Part shown: positions 32,765 to 43,626 of the stretch, piece after piece | Numbering within the stretch: position 1 is the stretch's first letter | Layout: the number at the start of each line of letters is the position of its first letter | Source of the DNA: Lysobacter sp. FW306-1B-D06B | Lineage (GTDB): Bacteria; Pseudomonadota; Gammaproteobacteria; Xanthomonadales; Xanthomonadaceae | Assembly (NCBI RefSeq): GCF_038446665.1 | Contig: NZ_CP151802.1 | Span: 1,798,001 to 1,862,000 of the forward strand | Direction of reading: 5' to 3' | DNA length: 64,000 bases | Program-made: the position numbers and the translations under genes | Notes under the pieces: generated by a model | Seen by the model: the letters and a program-made list of their open reading frames with translations, nothing else | Told to the model about the DNA's origin: nothing | The model's database searches: none

Positions 32765-33829
32765 TTAGCGCGATGTCGCGAAAACCGTGATCTCTTCGCG
32801 GTCGTGGTAGAGCTGGCGCGCGCGAATCAGCAGCGGCTTTCCGGCCTGTTCCTCGAAGAGTTGCAGGCACAGGCGCGTTTCGTCCCAGCGCTTCTTCATC
32901 GGCAGCTTGAGGTTGAAGATCGTGTGCTTGCACCAGCCTTCGCGCACCCAGGTCGCCATGCGCTCGGCGACGCGCCGCGGCTGTTCGACCATGTCGCACA
33001 CCATCCAGTCCAACGGCGCGCGTGGATGCCAGTGGAAGCCGTCTTCGCGCAGGTGCTCGACGCGCCCGCTCTCCATCAGCTTCTCCTGCAGTGGTCCGTT
33101 GTCGACCGACATCACGCGCAGTCCCTGTCGCACCAGCACCCAGCTCCATCCGCCGGGCGCCGCGCCGAGGTCGGCGCCGCGCATGCCTTCGCGCAGCAGC
33201 TTCTCGCGCTCCTTCTCGCTGAGCAGGACCATCAGCGCTTCTTCCAGCTTGAGCGCGGAACGGCTGGGTGCATCGGCGTGCATGCGCAGGCGCGGGATGC
33301 CGAGCGGCCACGGCGCGTTGTCGCCGGCCTCGGCGATGGCCAGCAGCACGTGGTCGCCGGCGAGGAACACGACGTGCAGCCTGGCGCGACGCGGATCGTC
33401 GACGCCCGTCAGCCAGCCGCCCTTGCGCAGCACCGGCCGCAGCGCATTGCCGAAGCTGCGCGCGAGCCCGGCCAGCGGCTTGGCTTCGTCGGAATCGGGA
33501 TGCTCCACCCACAGCTCGCCGAAGGTGTATGCGTTGGAAAGCACGGTTTCGAGCGTGCGCAGGATCGGCGTGATGCGGTCCTTCGGATCGAGTCCACGCA
33601 GCTCGGCGATGCGGGTCAGCTTCTGGCGGGCGAAGATCAGCGACGCGAACGGAAGCGCGCGCGTGAGCGCACCGGCGTCGGCGCCGAGGAATTCGACGTA
33701 GCCGCTGTTGCGTTCGGTGCGCGCGTAGCCGGGATGGCCGGCGAGCGCGGCGCGCTCGCTCAGTTCGCCGGCGAGTTCGGGCTCGAAGCCGGGACGGCAG
33801 TAGCAGAGCAGGGCGTCGCCGGGCGTCAT
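32765..33829 (-). CDS. rlmM: 23S rRNA 2'-O-methyltransferase RlmM
   Basis: Methylates the ribose of C2498 of 23S rRNA (E. coli numbering). The 354-aa product has the N-terminal THUMP-like region (LCYCRPGFEPELAGELSERA), the linker LFVEHPDSDE-type segment, the SAM motif GADLGAAPGGWSWVLVRQG, the DWMVCDMVEQP catalytic-region Asp and the terminal KLPMKKRWDE lysine. Together these give the K-D-K(-E) set of 2'-O-methyltransferases. It starts 16 bp after the deaminase and appears to be the last gene of a glnS-lipoprotein-deaminase-rlmM transcript. Confidence 0.95.
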   Translation of the reverse strand: MTPGDALLCYCRPGFEPELAGELSERAALAGHPGYARTERNSGYVEFLGADAGALTRALPFASLIFARQKLTRIAELRGLDPKDRITPILRTLETVLSNAYTFGELWVEHPDSDEAKPLAGLARSFGNALRPVLRKGGWLTGVDDPRRARLHVVFLAGDHVLLAIAEAGDNAPWPLGIPRLRMHADAPSRSALKLEEALMVLLSEKEREKLLREGMRGADLGAAPGGWSWVLVRQGLRVMSVDNGPLQEKLMESGRVEHLREDGFHWHPRAPLDWMVCDMVEQPRRVAERMATWVREGWCKHTIFNLKLPMKKRWDETRLCLQLFEEQAGKPLLIRARQLYHDREEITVFATSR

Positions 33830-33845
33830 GACGTTGCGCGCGCCA

Positions 33846-34421
33846 TCAGTAGCGCTCGCCGCCGGACTCGCCGTAGGCGCGCAGCACGTCGCACGCGGCC
33901 TCGCGGTGCACGTCGCGCACGACCTGGATGCCGCGGCGTTCGAGTTCGCCGACCCAGTCCGCCGGCAGCGGGCCTTCGTCGAACTCGGTCAGCGTTTCCA
34001 CGTCCTCGCTGCGCGCGCCGATCAGCAGGCGGTCGATGCCGGCCCACATGGTCGCGCCGTAGCACTGGCAGCACGGCTGCGAGGAAGTCGCCAGCGTGAT
34101 CGGGCCGATGTGTTCGCCGACCGCGTCCTCGTTGAGGCGCGGGCGCTGCGTGCGCTGCTGGGCGAGCATGTAGGCCATCGTCTCGGCATGCGCGAGCGAG
34201 CAGCTGTGCGGCAGCACGCGGTTCACGCCGATGGCGATGAGACGGTCGTCGGGACCGAACACCGCGGCGCCGAACGGCCCGCCGCTGCCGGCCTCGATGT
34301 TCGTGCGCGACAGCGCGACGGCGAGTTCGACCTTGGCTTCATCGCCGACGTACGCGCGATCGGTGTCGACCGACTCGTGCACCCATGCCGGCAACGTGAG
34401 GTGGACCTGCGCGTAGAGCAT
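33846..34421 (-). CDS. Zinc nucleoside/nucleobase deaminase of the CDA fold
   Basis: Cytidine-deaminase-fold enzyme of 191 aa. The catalytic HAE is at residues 78-80, with the proton-shuttle glutamate, and PCCQC (116-120) supplies the two zinc cysteines C117 and C120. The N-terminal NIEAGSGGPFGAAVF corresponds to the family's substrate loop, like guanine deaminases (GuaD-type) and tRNA adenosine deaminase. The sequence does not distinguish guanine, cytosine or other substrates; guanine deaminase is a reasonable first guess from GGPFGA. Its ATG overlaps the stop of the Cys-rich lipoprotein gene (ATGA), so the two are translationally coupled. Confidence 0.88.
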   Translation of the reverse strand: MLYAQVHLTLPAWVHESVDTDRAYVGDEAKVELAVALSRTNIEAGSGGPFGAAVFGPDDRLIAIGVNRVLPHSCSLAHAETMAYMLAQQRTQRPRLNEDAVGEHIGPITLATSSQPCCQCYGATMWAGIDRLLIGARSEDVETLTEFDEGPLPADWVGELERRGIQVVRDVHREAACDVLRAYGESGGERY

Positions 34422-34840
34422 CAGTGCACCGATTCCACTTCGGCGACCTTGTCCTTGCATTCACCCTTCACGCATTGGCAGCCCTCGACGGGCTTGAAGC
34501 CGCACATCGCCATGATGCCCTTGCGCGCGCATTCGGCCTTGACGCCTTCCGGATCGGTCGGGCTGTTGGCGTTGACGCACGCGGGCTTGGCGCCGCAGCA
34601 GTTGCCGACGTTCTTCACGGCGCAGTCGGAATCGGTCTTGCAGCTGAAATCGAGCTTGATCGCCTCGCCGGTTGCGGCGGCCGCCGGGGCCTCCACGCGC
34701 TTGGGTTCCGGCTGCGGCGCGGCGGCACGTTGCGGCGTCGCCGCCTGCGCGGGCTCGGCCTGCGGCGAGGCGCACGAAGCGATCGCGAACAACGACATCA
34801 TCAGCACAGCGGCGAGCAGGATCTTCGGCAGGCGGCGCAT
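34421..34840 (-). CDS. Cysteine-rich lipoprotein of unknown function
   Basis: Predicted lipoprotein of 139 aa with a signal peptide ending in a lipobox (IASC, C23). After an A/P/Q-rich linker, the C-terminal half has at least nine cysteines (for example FSCKTDSDCAVKN, GNCCGAKPAC, MCGFKP, CQCVKGECKD), consistent with a disulfide-stabilised module resembling small protease-inhibitor-like domains. I recognise no named family. It lies 13 bp after glnS and overlaps the deaminase start, an unexpected position for an exported protein. Its own start has GGAG upstream (AAGGAGCCTGCC before the ATG). Confidence 0.75.
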   Translation of the reverse strand: MRRLPKILLAAVLMMSLFAIASCASPQAEPAQAATPQRAAAPQPEPKRVEAPAAAATGEAIKLDFSCKTDSDCAVKNVGNCCGAKPACVNANSPTDPEGVKAECARKGIMAMCGFKPVEGCQCVKGECKDKVAEVESVH

Positions 34841-34853
34841 GGCAGGCTCCTTC

Positions 34854-36620
<1,767 letters not shown>

Positions 36621-36736
36621 GCGTAAAGCCGTGGACGGGTAAGACCGTCAAGTTTAGCCGGTGATGCCGGCCGCCGCCGTCACCCGCGTTCAGGGCCGGG
36701 CGTATGCTGTCGATACGCCCCGTCGGGAGCCCCGCC

Positions 36737-37012
36737 ATGAAAGTCGTCTACCAAGCCGCCAACCTGATCGACGCCCATCTGGTGCGGCATGCGCTGGAGG
36801 CGCAGGAGATCCCTGTATTCCTGCAGGGCGAAGCCCTGACGGGCGGGATGGGCGAGTTGCCGCTGTTCGGGACCATCCTGGTGTGCGTGCCGGACGTGGT
36901 CTGGCCCGAAGCCAGTGACATCGTCGCCACGCTTCCGCTGAACCAGCCCGCCGCCGCCGAGCCCGATGACGACGAGGCCGCGGATTCGTCGCACGGGTGG
37001 CTGCCGGCCTGA
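36737..37012 (+). CDS. DUF2007-type putative signal-transducing protein
   Basis: Small cytoplasmic protein of 91 aa. The core MKVVYQAANLIDAHLVRHALEAQEIPVFLQGEALTGGMGELP and the following TILVCVPDVVWPEASDIV match the DUF2007 family, whose members have an alpha/beta fold related to PII-like regulators. The acidic C-terminus (EPDDDEAADSSHG) is variable. The ATG at 36737 is preceded by GGAGCCC. It is separated from apt by 46 bp on the same strand. No function is known. Confidence 0.85.
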   Translation: MKVVYQAANLIDAHLVRHALEAQEIPVFLQGEALTGGMGELPLFGTILVCVPDVVWPEASDIVATLPLNQPAAAEPDDDEAADSSHGWLPA

Positions 37013-37058
37013 ACGGCCCTTTCCGGTATGGTGACCGGCCCCAACGCCGGCCCGTCCT

Positions 37059-37580
37059 ATGTCCACCGATTTCCGCTCCCTGATCCGCGCCGTCGCCGAC
37101 TTTCCCAAGCCCGGCGTGACCTTCCGCGACGTCACCCCGCTGCTGGCGGACGCGGGCGGCTTCGCCCGCTGCATCGACGCGCTGGCCGAGCCGTGGCAGG
37201 GCAGTGAGGTGCAGGCGGTGTGCGGGATCGAATCGCGCGGTTTCATCTTCGGCGCGGCGCTGGCGCAGAAGCTGCATGCCGGCTTCGTCCCACTGCGCAA
37301 GCCGGGCAAGCTGCCGCCGCCGCTGGTCGAGGTGTCCTATGCGCTGGAATACGGCACGGACCGGCTGCAGGCGCGCAACGACGCGCTGCGTCCGGGCGAA
37401 CGCACGCTGATCGTGGACGATGTGCTGGCAACCGGCGGGACGCTGGCGGCCGCACGCGAACTGGTGGAGAAGCTCGGCGCGACCCTGGTCGGCGCGAGCG
37501 TGCTCATCGAACTGGATGCGCTGGGCGGGCGGTCGCGCTGGCCGGTGGGAGTGCCGTTGCACGCCTTGCTGCATTACTGA
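37059..37580 (+). CDS. apt: Adenine phosphoribosyltransferase
   Basis: Salvages adenine with PRPP to AMP. The 173-aa enzyme shows the N-terminal VADFPKPGVTFRDVTPLL, AVCGIESRGFIFGAALA, PLRKPGKLPP and the PRPP-binding motif IVDDVLATGGTLAAA (residues 118-132). It is followed by a membrane-protein gene 164 bp downstream. The spacing and family motifs are typical, and no abnormality is seen. Confidence 0.97.
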   Translation: MSTDFRSLIRAVADFPKPGVTFRDVTPLLADAGGFARCIDALAEPWQGSEVQAVCGIESRGFIFGAALAQKLHAGFVPLRKPGKLPPPLVEVSYALEYGTDRLQARNDALRPGERTLIVDDVLATGGTLAAARELVEKLGATLVGASVLIELDALGGRSRWPVGVPLHALLHY

Positions 37581-37744
37581 GCGGGGCATCGCCTCGGCAG
37601 GGCGTTGCGTCCCGGCGCAGCCCGCTCCGGCAAACGGGAAGCGCGCCTTCGACGGCACCGCTACGCCCCGGCAGTCGAAACGACCGGCGCCGGAGCGCTA
37701 CGCTCGACATCGCCGGCCCGAGCCGGCCAGCCGGGCGCACGCCG

Positions 37745-38320
37745 ATGGATGCGTTCAATTACCTCGCGGTGATGGTGTCCATGGTGCTGAGCCTCGGCCT
37801 GACCCAGCTGTTCGCGGGCATCGGCAACATGGTGCAGGTGCGCCGCCGGGTGCAGCCCTACTGGCTGCACGCGATGTGGATCGTGCTGATGATCGGCCTG
37901 CACATCCAGATGTGGTGGTCGTTCTGGATGCTGCGCGGCGTGCAGGAATGGACCTACACCGGCTTCGCCTTCGTGCTGCTGGGGCCGGCCATGCTGGTGA
38001 TCGCCAGCCACGTCCTGTTGCCCGAACTCGTCGACGGCACCATCGACGTGCAGAAGCACTACTACGACACGCGCGCCGTGTTCTTCAGCCTGCTTGCGGC
38101 GGCGGGCGCATGGGCGTTGTTGCTGGAATCGATGATGGGACTGAACGCCCTGATCGTGCCGTTCCGTCTCGTGCAGATCTTCGGCATCGGCCTGATGGTG
38201 CTGTGCGCGTGGAGCGCGAACCGGCGCGTGCACGCGGCCTGCACCTTTATCGTCATCGCGATGCTCGTGAGCACGACGCTCCTCACGCGCTACCGGCTGG
38301 GTCAGACCGGCATGGAGTGA
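37745..38320 (+). CDS. Uncharacterised polytopic membrane protein
   Basis: Predicted inner-membrane protein of 191 aa with about six hydrophobic segments, at residues about 8-28, 40-62, 73-93, 112-128, 138-155 and 166-182. Two tryptophan/methionine-rich helices (WLHAMWIVLMIGLHIQMWWSFWML) stand out. I recognise no family and see no catalytic or transport motif. There is no close neighbour on the same strand except apt, and oxyR is convergent 17 bp downstream. An in-frame upstream extension exists, but the ATG at 37745 opens directly into the first helix. Confidence 0.7.
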   Translation: MDAFNYLAVMVSMVLSLGLTQLFAGIGNMVQVRRRVQPYWLHAMWIVLMIGLHIQMWWSFWMLRGVQEWTYTGFAFVLLGPAMLVIASHVLLPELVDGTIDVQKHYYDTRAVFFSLLAAAGAWALLLESMMGLNALIVPFRLVQIFGIGLMVLCAWSANRRVHAACTFIVIAMLVSTTLLTRYRLGQTGME

Positions 38321-38337
38321 GGCGATCGCGTCGCCGG

Positions 38338-39273
38338 TTACAGCCGGCTGTCCTGCGACGGCGCGTGCTGCGGCGGGCGCAGGAGGTGCTCGGGCAATTT
38401 TCGGAACTCGCCCGCCAGCTGCATCAGGAAGTCGCCCATCGCCGAACTGCGCCGCCACACCATCGCGATCTGCCGATGCGGCGCGTTGCCGCGGAAGCGC
38501 AGCAGGTGGATGTCGGGGGAGGAGGGCACGGGCGGCTGCACGGCCAGCACCGGCAACAGCGTGATGCCGACACCGGCGGCGACCATCTGCCGCAGCGTTT
38601 CCAGACTGGTCGCGCGGAACCCGTCGCGTTCGTCGGCGCCGGCCATGTGGCACACGTCCAGCGCCTGGTCGCGCAGGCAGTGGCCTTCCTCGAGCAGCAG
38701 CAGGTGCTGGTGATCCAGGTCGTGCAGGTCCAGCGAATCCTGTTCGGCCATCGCATGCTGTTGCGGCACGGCCAGCAGGAACGGTTCGTCGAACAGCACC
38801 GCCACGTGCAGCTGGTCGTCATGGATGGGCAGCGCGAGCAGACCCGCGTCCAGGCGCCCATCGCGCAGACGCGCGAGGATCTGGTCGGTCTTTTCCTCGA
38901 TCAGCAACAGTTCCAGGCGCGGAAAACGCTGGCGCAGGCGCGGCACCACGTGCGGCAGCAGGTAAGGCCCCAGCGTGGGGAACAGGCCCAGCCGGACCGT
39001 GCCGGCCTCGGGGTCCTGGCTGCGACGCGCGATCTCCGCCATCTGCTCGACATCGGCGATGACCTTGCGCGCGCGTTCGGCGACCTCGCGGCCCACCGGC
39101 GTCAGCATCACGCGGCGCGGAGCGCGTTCGACCAGCGCCACGCCGAGCTCGTCCTCGAGCTTCTTGATCTGGGTCGACAGCGTCGGCTGGCTGACGAAGC
39201 TGGCCGCGGCGGCGCGGCCGAAGTGCTTGTGGTCGGCCAGGGCCACCAGGTATTTGAGATCGCGCAGGTTCAA
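38338..39273 (-). CDS. oxyR: Peroxide-sensing LysR-type regulator OxyR
   Basis: Transcription activator of the peroxide response, 311 aa. The N-terminal winged helix is MNLRDLKYLVALADHKHFGRAAA with VSQPTLSTQIKKLEDELG. The redox cysteines fall at C199 and C208 in GHCLRDQALDVC, the same numbering as in E. coli OxyR, so the thiol-disulfide switch is intact. It is 85 bp downstream of ahpF on the same strand. In Xanthomonas, ahpC-ahpF-oxyR clustering is established. It is expected to bind the operator upstream of ahpC. Confidence 0.97.
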   Translation of the reverse strand: MNLRDLKYLVALADHKHFGRAAAASFVSQPTLSTQIKKLEDELGVALVERAPRRVMLTPVGREVAERARKVIADVEQMAEIARRSQDPEAGTVRLGLFPTLGPYLLPHVVPRLRQRFPRLELLLIEEKTDQILARLRDGRLDAGLLALPIHDDQLHVAVLFDEPFLLAVPQQHAMAEQDSLDLHDLDHQHLLLLEEGHCLRDQALDVCHMAGADERDGFRATSLETLRQMVAAGVGITLLPVLAVQPPVPSSPDIHLLRFRGNAPHRQIAMVWRRSSAMGDFLMQLAGEFRKLPEHLLRPPQHAPSQDSRL

Positions 39274-39358
39274 GCGGTGTCCCTCGCGTCGATGCTGCGT
39301 GAGTGTGAAGCTTCAACCTACCGCGCCCTTCCGGCAAGCCGGGAGGGCGCGGGTGCGG

Positions 39359-40948
39359 TCATGCCGTGACGGCGGCGGCCGATTCGGCCGGCGCGCTGGT
39401 GCGGATCAGGTGGTCGAAGGCGCTCAGTGCGGCCTTGGAGCCTTCGCCCATGGCGATCACGATCTGCTTGTACGGCGTCGTCGTGGCGTCGCCCGCGGCG
39501 AATACGCCCGGCACCGAGGTGCGGCCGTGCGAGTCGATCTCGATCTCGCCGCGCGGCGACAGCGCGATCGCGCCCTTGAGCCATTCGGTGTTGGGCAGTA
39601 GGCCGATCTGGACGAAGATGCCTTCCAGTTCGATCTGGAGCGGATCGCCGGAAACGCGGTCCTTGTAGATCAGGCCCGTGACCTTCTGGCCGTCGCCGAG
39701 CACTTCGGTGGTCTGGCCGTTGGTGATCACCACGACGTTCTTCAACGAGCGCAGCTTGCGCTGCAGCACTTCGTCGGCGCGCAGCTGGCCGTCGAACTCG
39801 ATCAGCGTAACGTGCGAGACGATGCCGGCCAGGTCGATCGCGGCCTCCACGCCCGAGTTGCCGCCGCCGATCACCGCCACGCGCTTGCCCTTGAACAGCG
39901 GGCCGTCGCAATGCGGGCAGTAGGCCACTCCCTTGTTGCGGTACTGCTCCTCGCCGGGGACGTTCATCTGGCGCCAGCGCGCGCCGGTGGACAGCACTAC
40001 GCTGCGCGACTTCAGCGACGCGCCGTTCTCCAGCTGCACTTCGATCAGGCCGCCCGGCTCGGTGGCCGGAATCAGCTTGCTCGCGCGCTGCAGGTTCATG
40101 AGGTCCACGTCGTACTCGCGCACGTGCTGCTCCAGCGCGGCGGCGAGCTTCGGGCCCTCGGTGTAGGTGACGGAGATGAAGTTCTCGATCGCCATCGTGT
40201 CCAGCACCTGGCCACCGAAACGCTCGGCCGCGATGCCGGTGCGGATGCCCTTGCGTGCGGCGTAGACCGCGGCCGCGGCGCCGGCCGGGCCGCCGCCGAT
40301 AACGAGCACGTCGAAGGCGTCCTTGGCCTTGATCTTCGCGGCGTCGCGCTGCGAAGCGCCGGTGTCGAGCCTGGCGACGATCTGCTCGACCGTCATGCGG
40401 CCCTGGTCGAACACCTCGCCGTTGAGCAGCACGGTCGGCACCGACATGATCTGCCGCGCTTCCACTTCGTCCTGGAACAGCGCGCCGTCGATGGCGACGT
40501 GGTGGATGTTGGGGTTGATGACGCTCATCAGGTTCAGCGCCTGCACGGTGTCCGGGCAGTTCTGGCACGAGAGCGAGAAATAGGTTTCGAAGTGGTATTC
40601 GCCTTCCAGGTCGCGCACCTGATCAAGCACGTCCTGCGCGGTCTTGGAAGGGTGGCCGCCAACCTGCAGCAGCGCGAGCACCAGCGAGGTGAACTCGTGG
40701 CCCATCGGGATGCCGGCGAAGCGAACGCTCACGTCCGTGCCGGCGCGGTTGATCGCGAAGGACGGCCGGCGTGCGTCGTCGTCGCGGCGCGAGTACGAAA
40801 TCTTGTCGGAGAGCGAGGCGATGTCTTGCAGCAGGCCTTCGAGCTCACGCGACTTCTCGCCGTCGTCGAGCGATGCGACCAGCTCGATCGGCTGCGTGAC
40901 CTTTTCCAGATAGGCCTTCAACTGGGTCTTGAGATCGGCATCCAACAT
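39359..40948 (-). CDS. ahpF: Alkyl hydroperoxide reductase subunit F
   Basis: Flavin-dependent disulfide reductase that reduces oxidised AhpC with NADH. The 529-aa protein has an N-terminal thioredoxin-like double fold with the redox pair C128/C131 (SLSCQNCPD) and a C-terminal thioredoxin-reductase-like half ([22 protein letters not shown], then [25 protein letters not shown] with the second CxxC). The start is the ATG at 40948 ([16 protein letters not shown]); a longer frame exists upstream but lacks family similarity. GGAG lies eight bases before the ATG. The 225 bp up to ahpC contain GC-rich hairpins that could reduce read-through. Confidence 0.97.
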   Translation of the reverse strand: MLDADLKTQLKAYLEKVTQPIELVASLDDGEKSRELEGLLQDIASLSDKISYSRRDDDARRPSFAINRAGTDVSVRFAGIPMGHEFTSLVLALLQVGGHPSKTAQDVLDQVRDLEGEYHFETYFSLSCQNCPDTVQALNLMSVINPNIHHVAIDGALFQDEVEARQIMSVPTVLLNGEVFDQGRMTVEQIVARLDTGASQRDAAKIKAKDAFDVLVIGGGPAGAAAAVYAARKGIRTGIAAERFGGQVLDTMAIENFISVTYTEGPKLAAALEQHVREYDVDLMNLQRASKLIPATEPGGLIEVQLENGASLKSRSVVLSTGARWRQMNVPGEEQYRNKGVAYCPHCDGPLFKGKRVAVIGGGNSGVEAAIDLAGIVSHVTLIEFDGQLRADEVLQRKLRSLKNVVVITNGQTTEVLGDGQKVTGLIYKDRVSGDPLQIELEGIFVQIGLLPNTEWLKGAIALSPRGEIEIDSHGRTSVPGVFAAGDATTTPYKQIVIAMGEGSKAALSAFDHLIRTSAPAESAAAVTA

Positions 40949-41173
40949 GCGACGGCTCCAATGGGGTTGTTCGGGATGAACGCCGCGAGCGCCCGGGCGG
41001 TTGGGAGGGAGGGAACAGCCCGAGCGTCGCGACATCCAAAGAAGAGAAGGGGCCAGCAACCTGGCCGGGCCTCGCGCGGAGGCTGGGGGGAGGGGCGGGT
41101 CCACGGGCGGCCTCGCCCCTCCGGTGTCGCCCCTCGATACCGAGGCGACGGTGCAGCGTTGGAACGTGACGAC
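40949..41173 (-). other. ahpC-ahpF intergenic spacer with GC-rich hairpins
   Basis: No gene is seen. Read on the minus strand, inverted repeats such as GGGGCGAGGCCGCCC near 41105-41125 and GGCCAGGTTGCTGGCC near 41051-41066 could act as a partial terminator or processing site. That would explain how AhpC, needed in large amounts, is expressed more than AhpF from one OxyR-controlled promoter. This role is inferred. Confidence 0.4.
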
Positions 41174-41737
41174 TTAGATCTTGCCGACCAGGTCCAGCGA
41201 CGGCTTCAGGGTCTTCTCGCCTTCCTTCCACTTGGCCGGGCAGACCTCACCCGGATGCGCGGCGACGTACTGGGCGGCCTTGACCTTGCGCAGCAGCTCG
41301 TTGGCGTCGCGGCCGATGCCGCCGGCGTTGATCTCGACGATCTGGATCTTGCCTTCCGGGTCGATCACGAAGGTGCCGCGGTCGGCCAGGCCGGCTTCCT
41401 CGATCATCACGCCGAAGTTGCGGGTGATGGTGCCGGTCGGGTCGCCCACCAGCGGGTACTGGATCTTGCCGATGGTGTCGGAGGTGTCGTGCCAGGCCTT
41501 GTGGGTGAAGTGGGTGTCGGTCGACACGCCGTAGATCTCCACGCCCATGCGCTGGAATTCGGCGTAGTTGTCGGCCAGGTCGCCCAGCTCGGTCGGGCAG
41601 ACGAAGGTGAAGTCGGCCGGGTAGAAGAACACCACGGACCACTTGCCCTTCAGGTCGGCATTGGTGACTTCAATGAATTCCCCGTTCTTATAGGCGGTGG
41701 CCTTGAACGGCAGGACTTCGGTGTTGATCAGCGACAT
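41174..41737 (-). CDS. ahpC: Alkyl hydroperoxide reductase subunit C (peroxiredoxin)
   Basis: Typical 2-Cys peroxiredoxin, 187 aa. The peroxidatic C47 is in [13 protein letters not shown] and the resolving C166 in [13 protein letters not shown], at the positions of E. coli AhpC. It reduces hydrogen peroxide and organic hydroperoxides and is recycled by AhpF. The start is preceded by AAGGAAGCATCC. A clear OxyR-type site lies about 100 bp upstream. It is the first gene of the ahpC-ahpF-oxyR cluster. Confidence 0.98.
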   Translation of the reverse strand: MSLINTEVLPFKATAYKNGEFIEVTNADLKGKWSVVFFYPADFTFVCPTELGDLADNYAEFQRMGVEIYGVSTDTHFTHKAWHDTSDTIGKIQYPLVGDPTGTITRNFGVMIEEAGLADRGTFVIDPEGKIQIVEINAGGIGRDANELLRKVKAAQYVAAHPGEVCPAKWKEGEKTLKPSLDLVGKI

Positions 41738-41835
41738 GGATGCTTCCTTTGGCTGGGTGGGTGAGGGTGAAAATCGATAGGGAGAGGTTACGGATGGCGC
41801 ATTAATCCATCAAGTTGATTGATGGAATGGATTTA

Positions 41836-41850
41836 ATAGATAAAAGCTAT
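41836..41850. promoter_or_regulatory. OxyR operator upstream of ahpC
   Basis: ATAG-N7-CTAT (ATAGATAAAAGCTAT), the core OxyR half-site pair, inside a 17-bp palindrome AATAGATAAAAGCTATT at 41835-41851. Further out, at the expected 7-base spacing, are GAAT (41825-41828) and TTGA (41858-41861), weak matches to the outer ATAG/CTAT half-sites. It is in an AT-rich island (about 41790-41860), 99 bp from the ahpC start, and is the only such site seen in the window. Binding is inferred from the known OxyR consensus. Confidence 0.75.
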
Positions 41851-41948
41851 TGAAGGCTTGACGCTCATCGACCCATTCAGATGCGGGCAGCGTCGAAGCA
41901 CCGCAAGGCCAACCTCGCCGCAGGCGGCTTCGCACGCGAAAATGGGCG

Positions 41949-42854
41949 ATGGACGATGCCTCCGAGTTCCGCCCCTCCCAGACCGCCGCCACCGTGGGCG
42001 CCCTCCTGGCCGCCGCGACCCGCCAGTTGCCCGGCGACGAAGCCCGCGCCGAGGCCGAGCGACTGCTCGGCCACGCCCTCGGCGTGGGATCGACCTGGCT
42101 CTACACGCATCGCGACGACGTGCCGGCGGCGGTGGAGATGGCCGATTTCGAGCGTCTGCTCGAGCGTCGCCTGGCGGGCGAGCCGGTGGCCTACCTGCTC
42201 GGGCGCCGCGGCTTCTGGCGCTTCGACCTGCAAGTCACGCCCGCGACGCTGATCCCGCGACCGGAAACGGAGCGGCTGGTCGAACTCGCGCTGGAGCGTC
42301 TGCCGGCGGACCGTCCGCTGCGTGTGGCCGACCTGGGCACGGGCACGGGCGCCATCGCGCTGGCGATCGCCCACGAACGGCCCATGGCGACCGTCATCGC
42401 CACCGACGCGAGTGCCGACGCGCTTGAAGTGGCCCGCGCCAATGCGCAATCGCTCGGCTTGGCGGGCGTGGAATTCCGCGAGGGCGACTGGCTCGCCCCT
42501 CTGACGGGCGAAAGTTTCGACCTCATCGCCAGCAATCCGCCGTACATCGCCGAAGACGACGCGCACCTGAGCCAGGGCGATCTGCGTTTCGAGCCTCGCG
42601 CTGCGCTCGCATCGGGCGCGGATGGCCTGGACGACATCCGCCGCATCGCGGCCGGGGCGCTTGCGCATCTTCGTCCCGGCGGATGGTTGCTGGTGGAGCA
42701 CGGGTGGGATCAGGGCGCCGCGGTGCGCGCGGTGTTCGAGGCGGCGGGGCTGGAAGCGGTGCAGACCGAACAGGATTGGGAGCGGCGCGACCGGGTGACA
42801 CTGGGCTGCCTCACGGATCGACGCGATCCAACCGCGGGCACGCCCTCCGTGTGA
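41949..42854 (+). CDS. prmC: Peptide chain release factor glutamine N5-methyltransferase
   Basis: Methylates the glutamine of the GGQ motif in release factors RF1/RF2. The 301-aa protein has an N-terminal helical domain ([35 protein letters not shown]), the family motif [16 protein letters not shown], the SAM motif [18 protein letters not shown], and catalytic NPPY at residues 196-199. The call is secure. It is divergent from ahpC and shares its upstream region, so the OxyR site lies about 100 bp from this start too. A terminator follows at 42867-42893. Confidence 0.96.
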   Translation: MDDASEFRPSQTAATVGALLAAATRQLPGDEARAEAERLLGHALGVGSTWLYTHRDDVPAAVEMADFERLLERRLAGEPVAYLLGRRGFWRFDLQVTPATLIPRPETERLVELALERLPADRPLRVADLGTGTGAIALAIAHERPMATVIATDASADALEVARANAQSLGLAGVEFREGDWLAPLTGESFDLIASNPPYIAEDDAHLSQGDLRFEPRAALASGADGLDDIRRIAAGALAHLRPGGWLLVEHGWDQGAAVRAVFEAAGLEAVQTEQDWERRDRVTLGCLTDRRDPTAGTPSV

Positions 42855-42866
42855 GTTGCGCAAAGA

Positions 42867-42893
42867 AAAGCCCGGCATCGAGCCGGGCTTTTC
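42867..42893. terminator. Terminator between prmC and outer-membrane protein gene
   Basis: AAAAGCCCGGC and GCCGGGCTTTT form an 11-bp stem around ATCGA, with T and A runs on both sides. It can terminate convergent transcripts in both directions. Confidence 0.9.
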
Positions 42894-42910
42894 GTCGACG
42901 AGCCGGAGGA

Positions 42911-43549
42911 TCAGAAGCTGGCGCGAACGCCGACGGTGTAGGTTTCCATCCCGTCGTTCAACTTCACACCGCCATGCAGGCCCCAGGTCTTGTTGAAGGC
43001 GTAGACCATGTCGAAGGCAGCGTAGAAGTCACCGTCGTAGTTATGGTTGAAATCCTCATAACCCAGGTAGGCATTGGCGTTGAGCTTGTCGGTCAGTCGG
43101 CCCAGCACGCCGGTGCTGATGTTGTAGCCGCTCGACCGGGTGCGTGCACGGTAGTAGTAGTAGTCATCCTCGAAGCGCATCGTGGTCGAGCTGTTGACGT
43201 AAGACAGCTGCGTCACCCAGTCCGCCCGGCTGCCGAGGGACTGGTTGAAACCCACGCCCAAGGACCAGTTGGTCTGGCGGTAGTGCTCGTTGTAGGTGTC
43301 GTAATAGCGGGGGCTGTAGGGGTCCGCATTGAAATCGTTGTCGCGGGTGCTCGCGTAGCTGGCGGTCGCGAAGAACGTGTCGGTGAATGCATACGAGCCG
43401 CTCAACCCGGCGCCATACGGATAGAGGCCGTCGGCATCCTGGTAGATGGCATCGAGTTGGACATAGGTGTGGCCGATGCCATTGGACTCGCTGGCGAACG
43501 ACACGAACGGGGCGGCGGCGAGCGCCAGGGCGATCAAGGTCTTCTTCAC
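42911..43549 (-). CDS. Outer-membrane beta-barrel protein, Ax21-like
   Basis: Secreted protein of 212 aa with a signal peptide (residues 1-19, AAAPFVSFASE). The mature part has about eight alternating amphipathic strands rich in Y, F and G (YVQLDAIYQ, GLSGSYAFTDTFFATASY, TNWSLGVGFNQSL, ADWVTQLSYVNSS), ending in VGVRASF with a terminal phenylalanine, as outer-membrane barrels do. The pattern resembles the Ax21 family of Xanthomonadaceae but identity is uncertain. It begins with a GTG that overlaps the stop of an upstream 26-codon ORF with a perfect ribosome-binding site, suggesting translational coupling. Confidence 0.75.
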   Translation of the reverse strand: MKKTLIALALAAAPFVSFASESNGIGHTYVQLDAIYQDADGLYPYGAGLSGSYAFTDTFFATASYASTRDNDFNADPYSPRYYDTYNEHYRQTNWSLGVGFNQSLGSRADWVTQLSYVNSSTTMRFEDDYYYYRARTRSSGYNISTGVLGRLTDKLNANAYLGYEDFNHNYDGDFYAAFDMVYAFNKTWGLHGGVKLNDGMETYTVGVRASF

Positions 43550-43626
43550 GTATTACGTTCCTGATTCAGTGATGGCCGTCCGGCGGACGGACGCGCAGTT
43601 TTGTCCGCGTCGCGCACGGGGGGCAT
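43546..43626 (-). CDS. Putative 26-codon leader ORF coupled to the outer-membrane protein
   Basis: ATG at 43626 is preceded by TTAGGAGGTGTCTG, an almost ideal Shine-Dalgarno. The frame encodes MPPVRDADKT, ARPSAGRPSL and NQERNT, then TGA. This stop overlaps the GTG start of the barrel protein (GTGA). The peptide is basic and hydrophilic with no signal. Its mRNA can fold a CCGTCC/GGACGG hairpin in the middle. It could be a regulatory leader, or simply the translation-initiation device for the barrel gene, whose own ribosome-binding site (AGGA nine bases upstream) is weaker. No family is known. Confidence 0.5.
   Translation of the reverse strand: MPPVRDADKTARPSAGRPSLNQERNT

Noticed and set aside
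36660..37020. A tRNA gene next to glnS
   Set aside because: I looked for T-loop and acceptor-stem patterns around glnS and other gaps. No cloverleaf-compatible sequence was found.
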